DNA from: Nymphaea colorata
Lineage: Eukaryota; Streptophyta; Magnoliopsida; Nymphaeales; Nymphaeaceae
Reading direction: 5' to 3'
Length of the DNA stretch: 64,000 nt
Assembly (NCBI RefSeq): GCF_008831285.2
Contig: NC_045142.1
Location: 9,488,452 to 9,552,451, forward strand
Both the position numbers and the translations under genes were made by a program. Positions 23,540-35,849 of the stretch are shown here, one piece after another (position 1 is the first letter of the stretch; every line of letters begins with the position of its first letter). The notes beneath the pieces are model-generated. The model was not told the origin of the DNA. It searched no databases and worked only from the letters and a program-made list of their open reading frames with translations.

Positions 23540-24170
23540 AGGTTAGCATCGGATCGGATGTCTGACGGGTACCTGGTATTTGGTTCGATCGAGCTTGGGT
23601 TCCAGCTTCAAACACTAGTTCCAGTCGATCCGATAACCTACCAGGCTTGCTCGGGTTGGCCAGACAGGGCCCGATTCAACTTGATATCTTTTCCATATTA
23701 TTTTTATTTAATAATAATATCTTTTTTTATTATAAAAATATATTTTATAATACATTTTTTATTTATATTAAAAAAAGTATATATATTTTTTATTTTAACA
23801 AACCGAGCTAAACTTGACCTATGCTCGAGCTTCAGGCTGTTCAGCCAAACCCAAACTCTAGTTTCCAATTGTGAGTAAGGGTGGATGCCGGGCCGCTGGC
23901 GGGGGTTTGGTACCCGGTCCGGGCTCGATGGGCTGGCTCCAATCGGCCTGACCCAGGCCCGATCCGAAACAATTAATTTTTAAAATTAAATTAATAATAA
24001 TAATAATAATAATAATTATTAAAAATATATTTTATATTAAACAACATGTTTTATATTTTAAAAAATAGTTTATTATTATAATCGGGTCGAGTTGAGCGGA
24101 GTTCGAGTTTCGGCTATCAAACCCAAGCCTGAACCCAACTTGTAAAAACCGAGCCGTCCCTAGTGGGGGA
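23540..24170. repeat. Two adjacent GGGTACCCGG-type repeats with AT cores
   Basis: Two units (about 23540-23872 and 23878-24166) share a layout: a GC-rich head with GGTACC and GGCCCGAT motifs, an AT core (TAATAATAAT, ATATTTTATA), and a tail reading CAAACCCAA. The second begins AAGGGTGGATGCCGGGCC and ends GAGCCGTCCCTA, which could be decayed inverted termini. I found no matching target duplication. Confidence 0.55.
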
Positions 24171-24662
24171 GTTGACGCAAGGCGAAACCGAACGGGCCCG
24201 ACGCCCATACTTAAAAAGAACGACTCTGATGACTGCCTTACATCCTCCCCTGCGTAAATCGTCCACTCGGATTGAAGATATTTTTTGACGAGGACGCATT
24301 GACGCAGCTAGCGAGGTAAAACCGAGGTGCGGCGCGTCGTTTGCTGGTTGAAACTCGGCCCAATACGGCCTTAGCGATAAGCACCACAGGGGAGCCAAAC
24401 AACGGCTGCCTCCTTTCTTTCTCTTTTTGCTGCTCCTTCACGGCCCTCTGATTCTTTCAAACCACCCATTCCAAAACCGTCCACCGTCATGTTCCCCACT
24501 TCCCCCTTCCGTTGATATGTATATCAGAAGGTCAAGGAGAAACTGAGTCGCAGAACAGAGCGGCAGAAAGGGCGGTTTGCTCCCATCTTCCCAAGTTCTT
24601 TAGTCCCTTTTTTGTTTCCCTAATTTTGTGTGTGCCACAGGAAAGAAAAAAAAAAAAGGATC

Positions 24663-25032
24663 ATGAGTAGGCAGCAGCTCTACATGGTCATGCTCTGCCT
24701 GGTTGGCCTTGTCATCCTCGTGTCTGTCCTCTTCCACCATCACCTCATCCCTTCTCCTCCTTCTTCTTCAGGTATGCGCTTGTCTCTTTTGTATAACGGC
24801 CACCGTGAGGACTGAGAAGGTCTCTTCTTCTGCATCCTTTTTTTACCCCCTCATCGTCCTGTAGATTTGAAAGAAATAGCTCATCATAACCGTCGTTTTC
24901 TTTTTCTCTGTTTGTTTATCAGGTTTCATGGCTTGCTTTCTTGTTTTTTCAGTTGCCCAGAATCCTCGGCTCAGATCAAGAAGAAGGCTGACGGTTCTGC
25001 AAGGCAGTCTGATGGCGGCTTCTGCATCATAA
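24663..25032 (+). CDS. Candidate small membrane-anchored peptide, two exons, 62 aa
   Basis: Exon 1 is 24663-24771 and exon 2 is 24953-25032, joined by an intron with GT (24772) and a pyrimidine-rich AG (24951-24952). Exon 1 encodes MSRQQLYMVMLCLVGLVIL and more: a short N-terminus, one strongly hydrophobic segment (about residues 7-24), a His cluster and a Pro/Ser stretch. Exon 2 adds 26 residues, counting the split codon, with the basic run RLRSRRR and a small-residue end SLMAASAS, then TAA. This suggests a type II membrane or secreted peptide precursor. I do not recognise the family. The ATG is the first in-frame methionine; in-frame upstream sequence is Lys-rich leader. Support is the open spliced frame and the locally higher GC content; no homology is claimed. 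A different acceptor would change the C-terminus. Confidence 0.45.
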
Positions 25033-27090
25033 CACTCCCCTTCTCTCTCTCTCTCTGTTTTAGCTTGCTTTCTTTTCAATGTAGAATTCAACAACATGGT
25101 TTTGTACATTGAAAAGAAATAATACGTAAAAAGGGAGTTTGGTGATGGTTTCCCTTTTTTTTTTCTTTTCTTTGAGGAAGGGAAAGCTTTTCAAGGAATC
25201 AAAAATCTGAAATGGCAGAGGAATGCACTAACAGAGCTTCATGGAAAATAAAAGGCGTAGCGTCTCAAATCGGTTTAGACCCCATCATAAATCAAAGCGA
25301 AATTCCTTGACGTAGCCGCTGATCGGAGAAGGAAAAGGGAATTCGAAATGAGCAGCAGCATTGAATCGGGTTCTGAAGGGGCAAACTCTCAAATGGCTTG
25401 CCACTTGGGATGAGAAAATGGGTGATCGGATCCTTCTTCTTTCTCGCACTTGGTTTCGATTCTAACGATTAGAGGAATTCTTCCATCCTTTTTCCTCTCA
25501 ACGGCGAGAAGATTTTTTTTTCTCCTTTTTAGAGTGAATTCTTCTCTTTTTCTATAGCCTCAACCATTCCGTCCTCGTCTCCGCTTTGACAGTTTTGACA
25601 CGTCTGGATATGGCTGGCGAATTTTGTTAACAAATGCAGCTTTCTTTTTACTAAATGTTACATAACTACGTTTGAAAGGGGAAAAAAGCCAATAGAATGG
25701 TAAAACAATGTGCAGAGTAGGGGTGGGAGCCAACGTAGGGTTCGCATGGGCCTTAGCCTTATCTTTTTTTTTTTTTTTTTAATTCACATGTGAAAAATAA
25801 TATTTCGGCTTAGTCAAGATTTAAAAATTTTAATTCAATCTGTCTCATGAAAAATTTGACTAGAAGCTTTTAATCCAAATATTGATGGAGTTGTATAAAT
25901 CTATGTTTGGCTGACTAATCCATCATGGTGAAATTAACGAAAAGTTCTGTTGACGTCAACAAGGAAAAGCGAAGGCAGAACAAATCAGGCACAGGTGTGA
26001 ATGATGACAGGAAATATCTGCAAGATATTTCTCATTAGATATTTAGATGGAAGGCGTTGGAAAGGTTTTTTTTCTTCATTTGTCGAAAATTACATCCAAC
26101 TTTTGGATGTTCTGTCGAATTTTTCCATATGTCTTCCCACTTTCTTTACATTAACTTTGTTCACGAGATCTTGCTGTGGTGTGATGCGTATTAATTTATG
26201 TGGTTTATTCATCGGCCACGCACATCTTTATTCTTAAAAAAATATATATGGACAATTTGAAATGGTGGCATGTATTTGTTGAGCCTATTATGAGGGGCAG
26301 CGTAAGTTCGGAGGTCTTGAAGCGTAAATCTGAACAGTAAGATTGTGAAATATATAATATCTCTACAAGCAATTGAAATTTTTTCAAATCAATTAAAATA
26401 ATAAATATGCAAGCAGAGAACAGTATAAAAAACATATTTAACGTCATCTTACATATACAAACAGATCCTTGTTATATTAAGATAATGCGTGTGATCAGAA
26501 ACAACAAATGTGCGAAATATATAAATGCAAAAACATCCTCCTCATAAAAAAATAACACACACACACACACACAAAAATCACTCAAAGCGTTTTTTTTAGA
26601 AAAAATGCATTGAGGAAGGGCTGTGAGGAGTACATATATCCCTGAAGCGTGTGCATCATTTGGTAGAGGTGTGCGCCTCCATCTGTGGCATTCCATCTGT
26701 GGCATGCTCTGTGCTTGAGGCATATGCCTTAGGGATGGAGTTTTTTTAGTTTTGTTAACTAAAAATTTAAAATTAAATAAAACTGGAAAGCGGGCTTCAC
26801 ACCTAGCCCTAACTGACCCGCGTTTGTATCCTAAATCCCCTTTTCTCAATCCTAAATCACATGTGAAATTGAAGATTTCAACCATCGCTGCATGCCTGAG
26901 AAATTGCTAGAGAACATAGGTGGCCACCTTTTTGTCTTTGTCTCAGTCTCTCTGTCCATGGGTGGCGCTGGCCATGGCTACCCTCTCGCTCCCTTAACTC
27001 TTTGGCCATGACTGGCCGCCCTCTGGGTGTGTTGATGTGATGGTATACACTGTGTCGCCATGGCGCTTTTGTTGCTTTGCATGTATCACC
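25033..27090. other. Intergenic DNA with poly(T), (CA)n and (CT)n, no gene seen
   Basis: Holds a (CT)n tract at about 25043-25056, a poly(T) run at about 25765-25781 and a (CA)n run at about 26555-26572. No gene is supported. Confidence 0.5.
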
Positions 27091-27098
27091 ATGGCCAG

Positions 27099-27622
27099 TA
27101 GGGGTGGACATGAGCCGGGTTGAGCCCAAGTTCAGTCAATTCAAACTTGGCTCGACTAATGAAACTTCGAGCTCGAGAATAGATCGACAAAAGTAGCTCG
27201 AGTTCGACTCGGCAGTTATATGTTGAGCTTGAGCTTGAGATTGACTCGATTAAGGCTCGACAAACTCATTTGAATAGAATTGATATTCATCATTACATGT
27301 TGAGCTCGAGCTCAACTCGATTAAGACTCGACCAACTTGTTTGAATATAATTGATATTCATCGTTACGTGTTGTGCTCGAGCTCGATTAGATTAAGGCTC
27401 AACAAATTTGTAAACTTGTTTGATTATATTGACTTGATTAAGTCTCGACAAACTCGATTAAAGCTCGAGCTCAACTCGGCAGTTACGTATTGAGCTTGAA
27501 CTTAACTCTATTATTTGAACGAGTCGACTCATGAACTCGAGCTCGACTCGTTAAGCAAATAAATTGGCTTGAACTCATTCACTAGCGGAGCTTTAACGAG
27601 TCGAGCTCGTCGTTCACCCCTA
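27099..27622. mobile_element. hAT-type MITE, TCGAGC family, copy 4 (524 bp)
   Basis: The ends are TAGGGGTGGACATGAGCC and CGTCGTTCACCCCTA. A perfect 8-bp target duplication ATGGCCAG flanks it (27091-27098 and 27623-27630). The interior repeats GTTGAGCTCGAG...GATTAAGGCTCGACAAACT three to four times. It lies 0.7 kb upstream of a decayed hAT transposase. Confidence 0.95.
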
Positions 27623-28361
27623 ATGGCCAGTGTTGTGCTTAAATTGTTGCAACAATGTGGCTTAGAAAGTCAAGACCTTGAACTTATTTTTTTCATGAGT
27701 GCCATCCTTGTACTCATATTACTTGTTCATCTTTGTTTTACTATTATTATCATTTGGAGTTGGACGTGTACTCCTTGGATGGTAGTCCTCCTCCCATTGT
27801 TGCCAAGTGTTGCAAGTGGTGTCTTAGTTTATTATATGTTTTGGGATTTGTATTTGTTTTTTTATGACTTAGCATTTAATGCATCTTTAACTTATTATAT
27901 TTTCTTTCAAATTTTTCACGTGCCTTAGTTCATGCTGTTTATTTTGTGCATGAAAAATTCACATTACTACAATTACCTTTTTTATTATATATTTTTTTGT
28001 AGACTATTTTTTTGTTTTTTTAATTTATTTCTAGATTAAACATGTTCTCCTTTTGGAAGAGCTGCTTGTCTTCTTCTTTTCTGTTTAGTATGGTTATCAT
28101 GTTAAAAAAACATGGCAATGGTAATTGATGCATTGTGGCAGACAATCATTTTATATTTTTATGTGTTTTTTCAGTAGTTGTTTTGCATTAAGTTAGTAAT
28201 ATGTTGTTACTTGTTAATAATTCAAATTTGTCGTATGGTGTCTATATTCGTTACATTATGTGTCGCTAATATTTGGGTATGCTTAGTAATTTTAGCTTTT
28301 ACATACAATATAATTGAACTCATTGGATGCTTATTGAATTGTATTTGTAGTACATTGTATA

Positions 28362-30700
28362 GGTTTGAGAAAAAATGCCACGACGGATCCAACATGGGAA
28401 TATTGTGTTGAAGAAGATCCTCATGGTAAAGAAAAAAATGGGAAACTTGATATGCAATTATTGTAAGGAAACTTATAGAGGTGGTGTTTGCAGAATTAAA
28501 CAACACTTGGCTGAAACTAAAAAAGATGCTAAAACATGTGACAAACCACTACAAAGTGTCGACCAATTTTTTAGTAATTATTTACAAGTACAAAAAAGTG
28601 AAATACGAAGAAAAAAAGACAATTTTGAATTGCACAGAAATAAATGTTTGGATGAAGGAATAATCAGTGGTGGCCTTATATCTCCTAATGTTCTTAAATT
28701 TAGAATTTCACGAGGTCCAATGGATCAATTTATAACTTAGATATGCGACAACCAACAATCAACAATGCCTTGAAAAAAGAGGAAAGAAAACAAGTATGTT
28801 CTACCATAGGTCCGTTATTTTTTGCGAATGCTTTATCATTTAACTTTTATAATAGTCTACATTTTGAGAGAATGATTAAAGTTCTGGGAAATTATAGTAA
28901 GGATTGAAACCACCAACCTACAATGATACGCAAACTTCGATCCTAACAGAAGAAGTTGATAAAGTACAAATAAAATTAGAGGACTACAAGAAGACATGGT
29001 TGAAGACTAGTTGTGTCATAATGGCAGATGGCTGGACTGAGGGTAAAAGTAGAAATTTAATTAACTTTCTTGTAAATGATACTTTAGGTACAGTTTTACT
29101 AAAGTCTTATAATATTAATGGTGTAAGAAAGATAGCTGATAATTTGGTAAAATTATTTATAGAGATAATTAAAAAAGTTGGAGAGAAAAATGTACTATTG
29201 TTAGTTACTGATAATGCCGCTAACTACAAAGCTGCAGATATGAAGTGAAAAGAAATTGATGGATTTCATCATATTATTTGGACACATTGTGCTGCTCATT
29301 GCCTAGATTTAATTCTTGAAGACATTGCTAAGATATGTTTGTATATGGAATTGATTGAAAAAGCAAAAGTTATAAGTACATTTATATATAGACATACTTG
29401 GGTGTTAAGTTTGATGAGAAAATGTACAAATTGTAAAGAACTTCTACGACCTGCTATTACACATTTTGCAACTTTGTATCTTTGTAAATTTTTTGTACAA
29501 GCAAAATAACATTGAAAAACATGTTTCTATCTCTAAAATTTCAAGTCACTGATTGTTATACTAAAAATCCCAAAGGTAAAGAGGTAATGTGAATTGTTAT
29601 TCAAGATGAAAGATTTTGGAAGACAATGTCATATATTATTAAAGTTACATTACATTTAGGAAATGTATTGAGAGTTGTTGATTTAGATGAAAAAGCCAAT
29701 TATGAGATTTTTGCATAATCATATGAGAAAGGCAAAAGAAGAAATAGCATACAATGTAGATAATTATTAGAAAATGTATATAAAAATTTGGCAAAAAATT
29801 GATAATAGTGGGATAATCAAATGCATTATCATTTACATGATGCAGGGTATTAGCTGAACCCACACTTTTGTTATGACGATGATGTCCTCAAAGATAGAAG
29901 AATAAAGGCTAAGCTAATAGAATGCTTAGAAATTTTGATGGCTACCGTAGAAAAAAGATTTGATATTTAATTCAACTTGATTCATATGAGAATAAAGTTG
30001 GTGAGTTCGGCATATCATTAGCAATTGGAACAAGAATGAAAAAACATCCTAATACATTTTTGTTATTGTTTTGATTTATATTATGAACTTATAAGTGGAT
30101 CAAATGAAGTTATCTAAACTACTCTTCTTGTTTATTTTTGCTAACTGATTGGTGGAATACATTTGGCAATGATACAAAAGAATTGAATAATTTTGCTATG
30201 AGAATTCTCAATCTTACATGCAATGCATCAGGCTTGGAGCGGAACTGGAGCTCATTCTATTTGGTAAATAAATGAAACTTTCAAACCATTTATTGTGCTA
30301 TCATTCAAATTTTTTTTATAGTTGTCAAAATGATTAACTTATGCAATTACATGATAGGTACATACAAAAAGAAGAAATCACCTTGAGCAAGAAAAACTTA
30401 ATTCTTTAGTTTTCGTCATGTATAAGATGAAGTTGAATGAAAGAGAAATGAGAAAGAAAAGTACTAATGATCCATTATGTGTTGATGCTATTGATTCAGA
30501 TGATGAATGGGTTGTTGAAGAAGAAAATTCTGTTTTACCACTTTCATATGATGATTCTTGGTCGCCCTCATCATTTGAGATCAAAGACATTAATATCTTT
30601 CCTTTCAAAGATATATCATGGTCTATGAAAAAACGTAAAAGTGCATCATCTTTTCAAAAGAAAAGTGTTGGAAAAGGTGAAGCCATATGTCTGTAATTTT
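28362..30700 (+). pseudogene. hAT transposase relic (BED finger, DUF659, hAT C-terminal)
   Basis: After an acceptor-like TATAG at 28361, the plus strand reads DPTWEYCVEEDPHGKEKNGK. A frameshift near 28445 then leads to CNYCKETYRGGVCRIKQHLA, a BED zinc finger. DUF659 sequence follows (KTWLKTSCVIMADGWTEG, LLVTDNAANYKAA at about 28980-29240, then THCAAHCLDLILEDI). The C-terminal dimerisation region appears as LTDWWNTFGND and SGLERNWSSF (about 30140-30260). After an intron-like gap it resumes with HTKRRNHLEQEKLNSLVF and an acidic tail (to about 30690). Multiple stops and frameshifts make it non-functional, and the Cys usual in SGCERNW is replaced by Leu. No terminal repeats were found. Confidence 0.88.
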
Positions 30701-31975
30701 TGAAATAAAGATAAGCACATTGTTTTTTTTCTTTACTAACAGTTATATTTTGTTATGTTTTATTGTTTTATATGAAGGTAAAACAAAAGCATGATAGTTT
30801 TGATGATGAAGCAATTGAAGAGGAAGATGAACATATTTAATATATGGACGGTTTAAATTAAAAAAGATGACAATGATGAAGACACAATTGACCAATTGCC
30901 TACAAAAGTCATTTGAACTTTGTTAAATATCACTTGATAATTGCACAAATTATTTACTTTTTGTAGTGTTTGTACATATACATATTTCAATATGCTTATA
31001 TTATTGTTCACCAACACTTGTTATTTACTTGTTCTCTTAGTTGATATTATCGTCTAAACCTTGGTTTTTCTAGTTTTGGTTATTTGTCTTTAAATGATAG
31101 TTATATAACATTTAACAATTTAGGACAGGTCATGCCATGTGTCAATCATGCAAGCACTCTTTGTACTATGTATGTTATGATAATGTATTTGTTTGGATTT
31201 TCAAATTATTGCGGTTTGCATATGTTGTGTATTTTTCTTTATTGATATGCTTAGTATTGTAGTCATTTTTTTTTTCATTTTTGTTGTTATTTTTATAAAT
31301 GCTTTATAATTCACAAATTTGTCCGTGAAGCTTACACTTTAATTAATGTCTCACCATGTCTGGCTTCATGAGAGGCTCAACGCTCCCCTTCCCTTATTGC
31401 CTTTTACAACATTGCTTGGGATGGTCAATCATTATGAGATAATACAATAACAACCTTGGAATCTCCACATATGCCAACAAGATCTTAGTAACATGTTATT
31501 CTTAAAGAAGTTTCACACAATAGTGAAATAATATGTTTAATATAATAACTGTGACGGCTTACTTTCTTTGAGCCATGCGGCATGATAGTCGCTATCCATT
31601 GTAAGCCTTAGTGGCAAAAGAGTGCACAGATAACTTAAAACCAATGAGTGCATGTGAAAAATCAAATGCAAGGAAATAGAGTAAGGAACTTGTAATGAAC
31701 ATAGATTGCATTCATCACAAGAGAAATGCAAGCAAAGATATTTTGGAAGAAATCTCAACTTTTATTACATAGGATGAACGAAATCTTATAGATATGATTC
31801 AAATGTCGACCACTCAAAACATAGAATCCCTAACATGCACTAGGGCTGGTGGGAGGTGCTCCATTACAAGTAAATAAAGGCATAAAATGAAAGACATTAT
31901 AAACAAAAATGAAATAAGACAAAACAGACCTAGACACAGGGGAATGAGCTCCCTCCTTCAAATCATGTGTTGTTC
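30701..31975. other. AT-rich DNA between the hAT and gypsy relics
   Basis: Residual acidic coding-like sequence runs to about 30840. Beyond that it is AT-rich with no recognisable gene. The part from about 31350 may contain decayed LTR sequence of the adjoining gypsy element, but no LTR boundary was seen. Confidence 0.4.
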
Positions 31976-31979
31976 TTGG

Positions 31980-33345
31980 CACTAACTACTGCATGGTAGG
32001 CCGAAACTTCCTCCGGGTGTCGCTGCTTCATCTGGAAGGCATACTCCCCCGTTGGCTACTCCTCACCTACCCACTTCACTAAGTACTTCTTTAGCTCTCC
32101 AAGATAGTTGATTTTATGCTAAAGAATTAGCTCTATTTGTGCTAAATGATTTGCTCCTCTCTGGGTCTTCACCATCGAAATAATATGGCTTAAGGTTACA
32201 GATATGAAACACTGAATGTGCTCTAAAGTTTAGCGGCATATCTATCTTATATGCCAGGTTTTCGATCCTCTAGATTATCGTGAATGGTCCTTTATACTTT
32301 TGTATAAGGCAAATGTCGCCCACAAAAGATTCTTGTGTGGCTTGGGTACAACTTCACAAGGACCTGGTCTTCAATTCTAAACTTTGTAGGTCATCACTTC
32401 TTGTCGGCCCACTTCTTCATCTTCTTGAAGGCTTTGTGCAAGAATGCTTTAGCTAACTCTATTTGCTCCTGTCAGTCTCTAACAAACTGCTGGGCAAAGG
32501 TTGGCATTCCCTTCTCTTGGGCGACAATAGTATGTGGTATTAGCAGTTGTTGCCAAATGACTATTTCAAATAGACTGGGTCCCGACTCACTCTACCGCAA
32601 GCTGTAGCAACATTAAGCTACATCTAATAATTTCACTCAATTTTTCTGGTTGATGCTAACAAAGTGCCGTAAGTATTGTTTTAATAGAACATTGATATGC
32701 TCTGTCTGACCATATGTTTAGATGAAAGCTTGTTGAAAACATCAAGTCTTTGTCTAGAAATTAAAACATTTTCACGTCAGAACTTGCCTGCCAAGCAGGC
32801 GCACAATCACTTGCAATATTTTTTGGCACACCCCAATACTTCACTATGTTCTCTATGAACATCTTTGCCGTCTTTTCTGCAGGACACTCTTTTGAGGTTG
32901 GAATGAAGGTGACATATCTAAAAAATTGATCCAAAACCACAAAGGTAGAAATGAAACTATCCACTTTTGGGAGGCTGATAATGAAATCCACAAAAAAGCC
33001 CATATGAATGTTTCGAAATAGGAAGAGGTTCCAAGAGGCCGGCAGTCTTCTGATTCATCCATTTGTCTTGCTGGTAAATGAGACATATCTTCACATAGGT
33101 TTCCACATCATCCTACATCTATGGCCAATAATAGCCATGTTCAAGAAGTGCTAGGGTCTGCTCTTGGCCAGGATGGCCTATCCACACCGTGTTATGGCAC
33201 TCCATTAATAGTTCATGCTGAAGAATGCCTTATCTCAACATGCATACATGTCCACCTTTGGTGAGGAGAAGTCGATCATCAACCATGATGACGAGACCAA
33301 CATCCTTTACGCAATCATTCAGACCAACTTAAGTAGCAGGTGGCC
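31980..33345 (-). mobile_element. Ty3/gypsy chromovirus relic (integrase and chromodomain)
   Basis: Reading the minus strand from 33345 downward: LLLTKGGHVCML, ELLMECHNTVWIGHPGQEQT and LLEHGYYWP, the integrase zinc-binding region; then KICLIYQQDKW and GLLEPLPI. A core segment MGFFVDFIISLPKVDSF...TAKMFIENIVKYWGVPKNI follows at 33003-32761, and AFKKMKKWADKK at about 32420. The end reads LKKYLVKWVGEE...GEYAFQMK, a chromodomain-like tail at about 32000-32100. The order is that of chromoviruses. Stops and frameshifts are frequent, and the reverse transcriptase and LTRs are not recognisable, so this is an old fragment. Confidence 0.85.
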
Positions 33346-33349
33346 TCTT

Positions 33350-35190
33350 AAATGTCTCTGTCCAAGACTAAACTCATAACTGATCCAAGTACCTACAAAC
33401 AAGAGGCAGGTATACGGAAAAATGGTGTAGAAAATAGGTTTCTAACCAAATTTGAGATGGAAAAACATGTCATTGAGAAAATGCCAAATCCTAGGCTTGT
33501 CAGTGTTGAAGCTTACCCAAGTGCTGAAGCTTGTTCCGTTTACCTAAAGAACCAACCTTGAGAAGATGTTAGTCAAGTTGAGCATAAGTAGAAATTTGAG
33601 AACCTCAAGCAAGTCATTGTGGGAAGTGTGTTTTGCAAAACTAGGAAAAAAAAATACAACTACCTCACTGTTATTCTGAAATTTATATCTATTTTGCACC
33701 ATCATCTGCCACACTTTTGAAAGAACTAAATTAGACCAAATAGGGTTTTGGAGGAACAAGTTACCTACAAAATATATTCATGGTATTATCGACAAGCTGC
33801 CACTCTATTGAAGGGAGAACAGTCTCAGTAGAGTATAAGTGCTAAAACCTTATATTACATGCACAACTTCCATGATATATATTTTTTTAAATTCAATGTT
33901 TTTAACCACATATAGTCAACTAGAAGCACATACCTGTATCAAAGGCACAAATTTTTGAGAAAAGGATGTAGAGAACCAGTCTATACAAGTCTTCTGAAAT
34001 TTGTGTTCTTTTCATTTTGTACTAAATAAGAAAACTGCAAATTCAAGAACAAAAAAGAAAGCCACAAAAAGCTGGGCTTAGATCAGCTTGCCATATCATT
34101 GAGTGAATAGTTAGGGGAAATAGTCTAATGGAGAGCGGTTTAAATTACCAGCAGAGATGTATAGTAAAAATATCATTCCACACAAGTCAAGAACAAGAAT
34201 CCCAACAAGCATATGTTTAAGCAATAAAAAATGAGGAAAAAATATAACTAATTATTCTGTCTGCCCTTATATAGAATCTTCTTCAACATAGAAAGAGAAA
34301 AAATGTATGGAACACAAATAGGGTAAGTAAGAACATAAAAAGCTAAATCTTGGAACAAAAACTGAGTCAATGATAAGGTTTGGACTCTGATGATAAAATC
34401 AAGACTTGGGTATCCATCAAACAATTAGGATGAAGACATCCAAACCCATCAACTATGTAGTTAAACAACAACCAAAAGATGTTTGTATCTGATCGTTTTC
34501 AGCTAAAAGGAATTGGACCCTAGGCTTCGATCAAGCCAGAGAACTTTTTAATGCTAACAACATATAAATGAATAAGAAGAATCATGAAAGATCAAAACCT
34601 TTTCTAACATTACTTTATGACTGGTATGGTGCAGTTAATTGAAAAATAAGAATTGATCAATATCAAGTCTGAAAAAAGGTATGCATTAGTTAATTGAATT
34701 GGCAACTTAACTTCAACTGGATTGGACATTCACCAGTTTGATTAGGATTGTTCAATACATGTTTTTTTTAATGGATTTAACATGATGAATTGGATTCAAT
34801 TGAGTATCTCCATATCATGCAAAATTATCTACAATAATTTGTCTCACCACCCTAAAAAAGGTATCTACAAGAAAACATATGAGATAGGAAGCTATATGTT
34901 CTTGTGTTCATTTACCAATTTAACTTGGTATACCCATGCCTTCTCATCTCATCTTGGCATAGAAGGATGCTACTCTAAAAAATCTTGTGCTGAAAAACAG
35001 CTTCAGCCTACAAAAAAATTAATTAAAACATTGAATAAATCACAGTAGCCTGAGATAGCTGTAGAAGTGATGTGAGAATGGATGTGAGGGTATGAGGAAG
35101 CTAAAAGATAGAGAAATAGAGCCATAAATTTGTAGAATGACATATTTACAAGTGAAATTTGAGGCTAAAAAAGGAAGACAAAAAGGAAAA
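33350..35190. other. AT-rich DNA, no gene securely seen
   Basis: Short frames only. A minus-strand stretch near 33660-33740 reads LVLSKVWQMMVQNRYKFQNN and could be another exon of the unrecognised gene at 35.2-35.8 kb, but splice sites could not be fixed. Confidence 0.35.
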
Positions 35191-35194
35191 TTAC

Positions 35195-35553
35195 CTCTAC
35201 CAAGAATACTTGGTCCCTTCAGTTTGAATTTTTGTAGTTTGTCAACAATGTAGTCCTTCACGACTATAAATACTTGTTCCATATCCTTGCCTTGATCATG
35301 TATTGAAGCCAGCAATTGAAATTAAAAAACAAATAAGTTTATGTAGTAGTATACATAAATTATATAAACCTCATGTATATTCAGATTATAGGCATAATAT
35401 TCTTCAACAGTACCGTCACTGCACAATCCAATAATCCCTGATGATGGCTGTAGTAAATGGTCAAACAGCAACTCCTCTATTATGAGCTGCCTGATCCTAT
35501 TAACATCCTGTAATAAGTCAAATTAAGAGATAAGTGGGGAGGGGTGGAGGAAT

Positions 35554-35599
<46 letters not shown>

Positions 35600-35843
35600 G
35601 TTACTCCTCCACCCCTCCCCACTTATCTCTTTATTTGACTTATGTTGTTCTTCCCTATTGCAATTTTTTTTTAGATCTACATTACTTTTCTTGCTAAGAA
35701 TAGAACACTGATTTTGTAGACTCGATTCATTAGAGATAAGGGCACCACAAATGCCCAATGCATTACATGTGCCATCAACCTCCACCTGAACTTTGATGAA
35801 CAAATGCCGAAAATCCCAATAATGATAATTTCCTCGTTGCTAA
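35195..35843 (-). pseudogene. Exon-like pieces of an unrecognised plant gene
   Basis: Three minus-strand segments look like exons. The first (about 35843-35680) reads NYHYWDFRHLFIKVQVEVDG and then CNALGICGALISNES. The second (35507-35370) has a clean acceptor TTATTACAG and a donor GAG|GT, is 46 codons long, and contains LIIEELLFDHL, SSGIIGLCSDG and EEYYAYN. The third (about 35310-35195) reads SIHDQGKDMEQVFIVVKDY and KLKGPSILGRG before a GT donor; its acceptor is not obvious. The composition is that of coding sequence but I cannot name the family. A TAG upstream of the first segment and missing further exons suggest a gene relic, though a working gene with a different exon structure is possible. 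Confidence 0.45.
35514..35642. repeat. 47-bp inverted repeat around a (TA)n core
   Basis: Arms 35514-35560 and 35596-35642 are inverse complements over 47 bp with two mismatches, and the spacer is almost pure (TA)n. The arms contain AAGTGGGGAGGGGTGGAGGA. The structure would fold into a long hairpin. It lies directly upstream of the acceptor of the exon-like segment 35507-35370. Confidence 0.93.
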
Positions 35844-35849
35844 AATGGA

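Noticed and set aside
27569-27928. 119-codon hydrophobic plus-strand frame
   Set aside because: It begins inside a MITE, has no known domain and precedes the hAT relic; most likely chance in T-rich DNA.
31537-31758. Possible LTR of the chromovirus relic
   Set aside because: No second copy and no TG...CA ends were found in the window.
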